In this document: positions 41,214 through 43,041 of the stretch, one piece after another
Position numbering within the stretch: position 1 is the first letter of the stretch
Layout of the letters: each line of letters begins with the position of its first letter
Assembly: GCA_014189895.1 (NCBI GenBank)
Contig: BJFQ01000010.1
Coordinates: 1-43,041 of the forward strand
Direction: 5' to 3'
DNA: 43,041 nt
DNA from: Acidobacteriota bacterium
GTDB lineage: Bacteria > Acidobacteriota > Holophagae > Holophagales > Holophagaceae
The notes under the pieces: model-generated
The model's database searches: none
Told to the model about the DNA's origin: nothing
Seen by the model: the letters and a program-made list of their open reading frames with translations, nothing else
Translations under genes and position numbers: made by a program

Positions 41214-41924
41214 ATGGACCCCTTCGATCGATCACAACCTGCAACTATCCTTTTTGATCTTGATGGGACTCTCGTAGATCCGTTCTTGGGAATCAAGCAT
41301 TGTCTCCAAAAGATTTCTCAATCGCACAACTTTCCAATGCCCGCTGACAATCAAATCAAAGAATCCATTGGTTTGGGTATGAGAGAAGCGCTTCGTCGAC
41401 TAAATCTATTTAGCGATACCAAGGATCTTGACCATGCGCTCCTTTCTTTTTGGGACGCCTACCGTGAAGATGGGCTATTCGAGCACGAACTTTATCAAGG
41501 TATCTACGGTCTATTACATCGACTTAAACGTCAAGGACATCGTATCTACATCGTGAGTTCAAAACCGGGCATTTTTGCACGAAGAATTGCATATCAGTTC
41601 GACCTAAATCTAATTTTTGATGCCATATTGGGGTCCTCTCTTACAGAGGAATGGCAAACTAAAAAACAGGTTTTAGATGGGTTGATTGCCTCTGGCGCCA
41701 TTCAGGGTCGAGGGATCATGGTCGGCGATCGCGCTGATGATATCCTCGCTGGTAAAATTCACGGTCTTTACACGATTGCGGTGAGTTACGGCTACGGATC
41801 CCCTTTTGAAATTAAGGAAAGTCAACCAGATTTCACTGCTCGGTCGGTGGCCGATCTTGATCAATGGTTTCAATCTACGTTCCCCTCGGATGAACTATTT
41901 GATCCTTTCAATCGATCCGAGTAG
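41214..41924 (+). CDS. HAD-family hydrolase (phosphoglycolate phosphatase-like)
   Basis: A 236-residue phosphatase of the haloacid dehalogenase superfamily. The four motifs are FDLDGTLVDP (about 14-23, nucleophile Asp and acid Asp), the Ser of IYIVSSKPG, a Lys in the KKQ region (about 148-150) and MVGDRADDILAGK (about 162-174). An alpha-helical cap lies between motifs I and II, as in Gph or PpaX. The exact substrate is not fixed. It follows the transporter by 13 bp and precedes uppP. Confidence 0.9.
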   Translation: MDPFDRSQPATILFDLDGTLVDPFLGIKHCLQKISQSHNFPMPADNQIKESIGLGMREALRRLNLFSDTKDLDHALLSFWDAYREDGLFEHELYQGIYGLLHRLKRQGHRIYIVSSKPGIFARRIAYQFDLNLIFDAILGSSLTEEWQTKKQVLDGLIASGAIQGRGIMVGDRADDILAGKIHGLYTIAVSYGYGSPFEIKESQPDFTARSVADLDQWFQSTFPSDELFDPFNRSE

Positions 41925-41990
41925 AGACCTAGGACTGATTTCTGGGATCGCTAAATCAATAGACCGTACGATGCAAGTCATGACATAGTT

Positions 41991-42872
41991 ATGGATATGG
42001 AATTTATTTATGCCATTATCTTAGGAGCCATTCAAGGGATTACAGAATTTTTACCTGTGAGCTCTACGGCGCATTTGACTCTAGCAGAGCATCTATTGCT
42101 CGGAAAGGGAATGCCACTGGCGTTTGATGTCTTACTTCATGTAGGAACGCTCTTGGCACTCCTAATCTATTTTCGCGATGATCTCAGATTGATCCATCAG
42201 GGACTTCGGGGCAGAAATCACGAAGGATCCAATCTTGGTCGCATGATTGCTTTTGCTATGGTTCCTACAGTTATATTTGGATTTTTAACCAGGTCCACTA
42301 AGGGATGGGCTAAGGATCATTTATGGGTCTATGGCTTAGGTTTATTAATTACAGCTTGGATGCTTTATCAAGCCAATCTTAAATCTAGTCAAAACTCCGG
42401 TAAACCTCTTTCGTCGCTAAAGAAGCAAGATGCCTTGGCGATCGGAGCCATGCAAGGAATTGGTGGGGGTTTTGGGATTTCAAGATCTGGATCGACCATT
42501 TCGATTGGCACCTTGAGAGGGCTTAGTTTAAACGCTGCAACGCGATTTAGTTTCCTGTTGGGAATCCCCACCATAGCGGCAGCGACACTGTTCGAATTTA
42601 AATATTTTATAAAGGCATGGGTTTTTAATACTCCTCTGCCTGACTCAATTGGATTTGAGGGTGGGAATTACCCGCTGCTATCTTGCCTCATGGGTGTCAT
42701 CGTCGCTTTCGTGTCGGGTTATTTTTCTATCTCCCTTCTCGACCGCCTGACAAAAAATCCAAAGCTAAATGGTTTCGCTTTCTATTGCCTATGTATGGGA
42801 ACGCTACTTCTGATTTTGGGGACCGTTGGCATTGATGGACTACAGAATTTAGGCGGAATTCCTCATCGATAA
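41991..42872 (+). CDS. uppP: Undecaprenyl-diphosphate phosphatase
   Basis: BacA/UppP removes one phosphate from undecaprenyl diphosphate at the membrane, recycling the carrier lipid used by MraY. The 293-residue polytopic protein has both family motifs: GAIQGITEFLPVSSTAH (about 12-28) and GGGFGISRSGSTIS (about 155-168). FDVLLHVGTLLALLIYFRDD is also typical. The start may be ATG 41991 or 41997. No clear Shine-Dalgarno sequence is seen. Confidence 0.96.
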   Translation: MDMEFIYAIILGAIQGITEFLPVSSTAHLTLAEHLLLGKGMPLAFDVLLHVGTLLALLIYFRDDLRLIHQGLRGRNHEGSNLGRMIAFAMVPTVIFGFLTRSTKGWAKDHLWVYGLGLLITAWMLYQANLKSSQNSGKPLSSLKKQDALAIGAMQGIGGGFGISRSGSTISIGTLRGLSLNAATRFSFLLGIPTIAAATLFEFKYFIKAWVFNTPLPDSIGFEGGNYPLLSCLMGVIVAFVSGYFSISLLDRLTKNPKLNGFAFYCLCMGTLLLILGTVGIDGLQNLGGIPHR

Positions 42873-42906
42873 TATGTGATATAGTTGCCTCTAGGATAAA
42901 CACACA

Positions 42907-43041
42907 ATGATTGAAGTTTCTGATGTTTATAAGTCATTCACACTAAAAGATAAGAGAACTTTGAAGATCAAAACGATTGCCGCAGTCCGGGGGGTATCCT
43001 TTCAGGTTCAGCCTGGCGAGATATACGGACTTCTGGGCCCT
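42907..43041 (+). CDS. ABC transporter ATP-binding protein (partial, C-terminus beyond window)
   Basis: Only the first 45 codons are in the window. They read as the N-terminus of an ABC ATPase: MIEVSDVYKSF, AAVRGVSFQVQPGEIYGLLG, ending at the start of the Walker A loop (GLLGP). Such proteins often drive export with a separate membrane subunit. The wording VRGVSFQVQPGEIYGLLGP resembles NatA-type exporters, but this is a weak basis. AGGA lies ten bases before the ATG. Confidence 0.85.
   Translation, partial: MIEVSDVYKSFTLKDKRTLKIKTIAAVRGVSFQVQPGEIYGLLGP

Noticed and set aside
1-43041. Search for CRISPR arrays, insertion sequences, prophage genes and toxin-antitoxin or defence genes
   Set aside because: No regularly spaced direct repeats, transposase motifs, phage structural genes or recognisable defence modules were seen. 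The window reads as core chromosome.

Overview
The window is a gene-dense chromosomal segment of a diderm (Gram-negative-type) bacterium of moderate GC content. It holds 45 protein genes that I can support (two cut by the window edges), two tRNA genes, one riboswitch and a few promoter or operator candidates. I see no insertion sequence, prophage, CRISPR array or rRNA. Diderm features are a LolA-like carrier, a PilMNOP-type complex with a secretin, TolQ, a Tat pathway and a meso-diaminopimelate-type MurE. The secretin has an N-terminal TPR-like part and a C-terminal cohesin-like part, an architecture I associate with Acidobacteriota, so that phylum is my best guess. The assignment is tentative because no rRNA or standard marker was compared. 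TTG start codons with good Shine-Dalgarno sequences are fairly common (murE, bcp, the DUF309 gene, smc).

Layout. Positions 1-8954 (minus strand) carry a division and cell-wall (dcw) operon, read mraZ-rsmH-ftsL-ftsI-murE-murF-mraY-murD. Many junctions are 4-bp start/stop overlaps. An array of 10-bp-spaced MraZ boxes lies in front of it. Positions 9174-13279 hold a cytoplasmic PAS-type histidine kinase, a HIT hydrolase, trmL, a lone B12-binding domain, lolA, an exported bcp-type peroxiredoxin and lexA. Positions 13467-16324 encode a two-subunit 2-oxoacid:ferredoxin oxidoreductase (korAB). A tRNA-Ala(CGC), ruvA and an unusually short, apparently hinge-less smc follow. Positions 19863-25394 are a type IV pilus/type II secretion operon: a small membrane ORF, pilM, pilN, pilO, pilP, secretin and pseudopilin. 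After tRNA-Leu(CAG) come rpsO, a Nudix hydrolase and tsaC. An S-adenosylhomocysteine riboswitch then precedes ahcY.

Positions 28847-32473 (minus) hold sdaA, a DUF309 gene, a yaaA-like gene and tolQ. Positions 32549-36231 (plus) hold ugd, an AtuA-like domain gene, tatA, tatC and a 3-hydroxyacyl-CoA dehydrogenase. Positions 36228-38153 (minus) are two genes I do not recognise. Positions 38282-43041 (plus) hold map, ispE, an MFS transporter, a HAD phosphatase, uppP and the start of an ABC transporter ATPase.

As a whole this is mostly core housekeeping: peptidoglycan and lipid-carrier supply (mur genes, mraY, uppP, ispE), chromosome maintenance (smc, ruvA, lexA), envelope assembly (lolA, tolQ, tat, pil) and ferredoxin-linked carbon metabolism. 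The parts most worth a second look are the hinge-less Smc, the MraZ operator array, the unannotated small ORF at the head of the pil operon, the degenerate PilM, the cohesin-like secretin and the two-gene unknown cassette.
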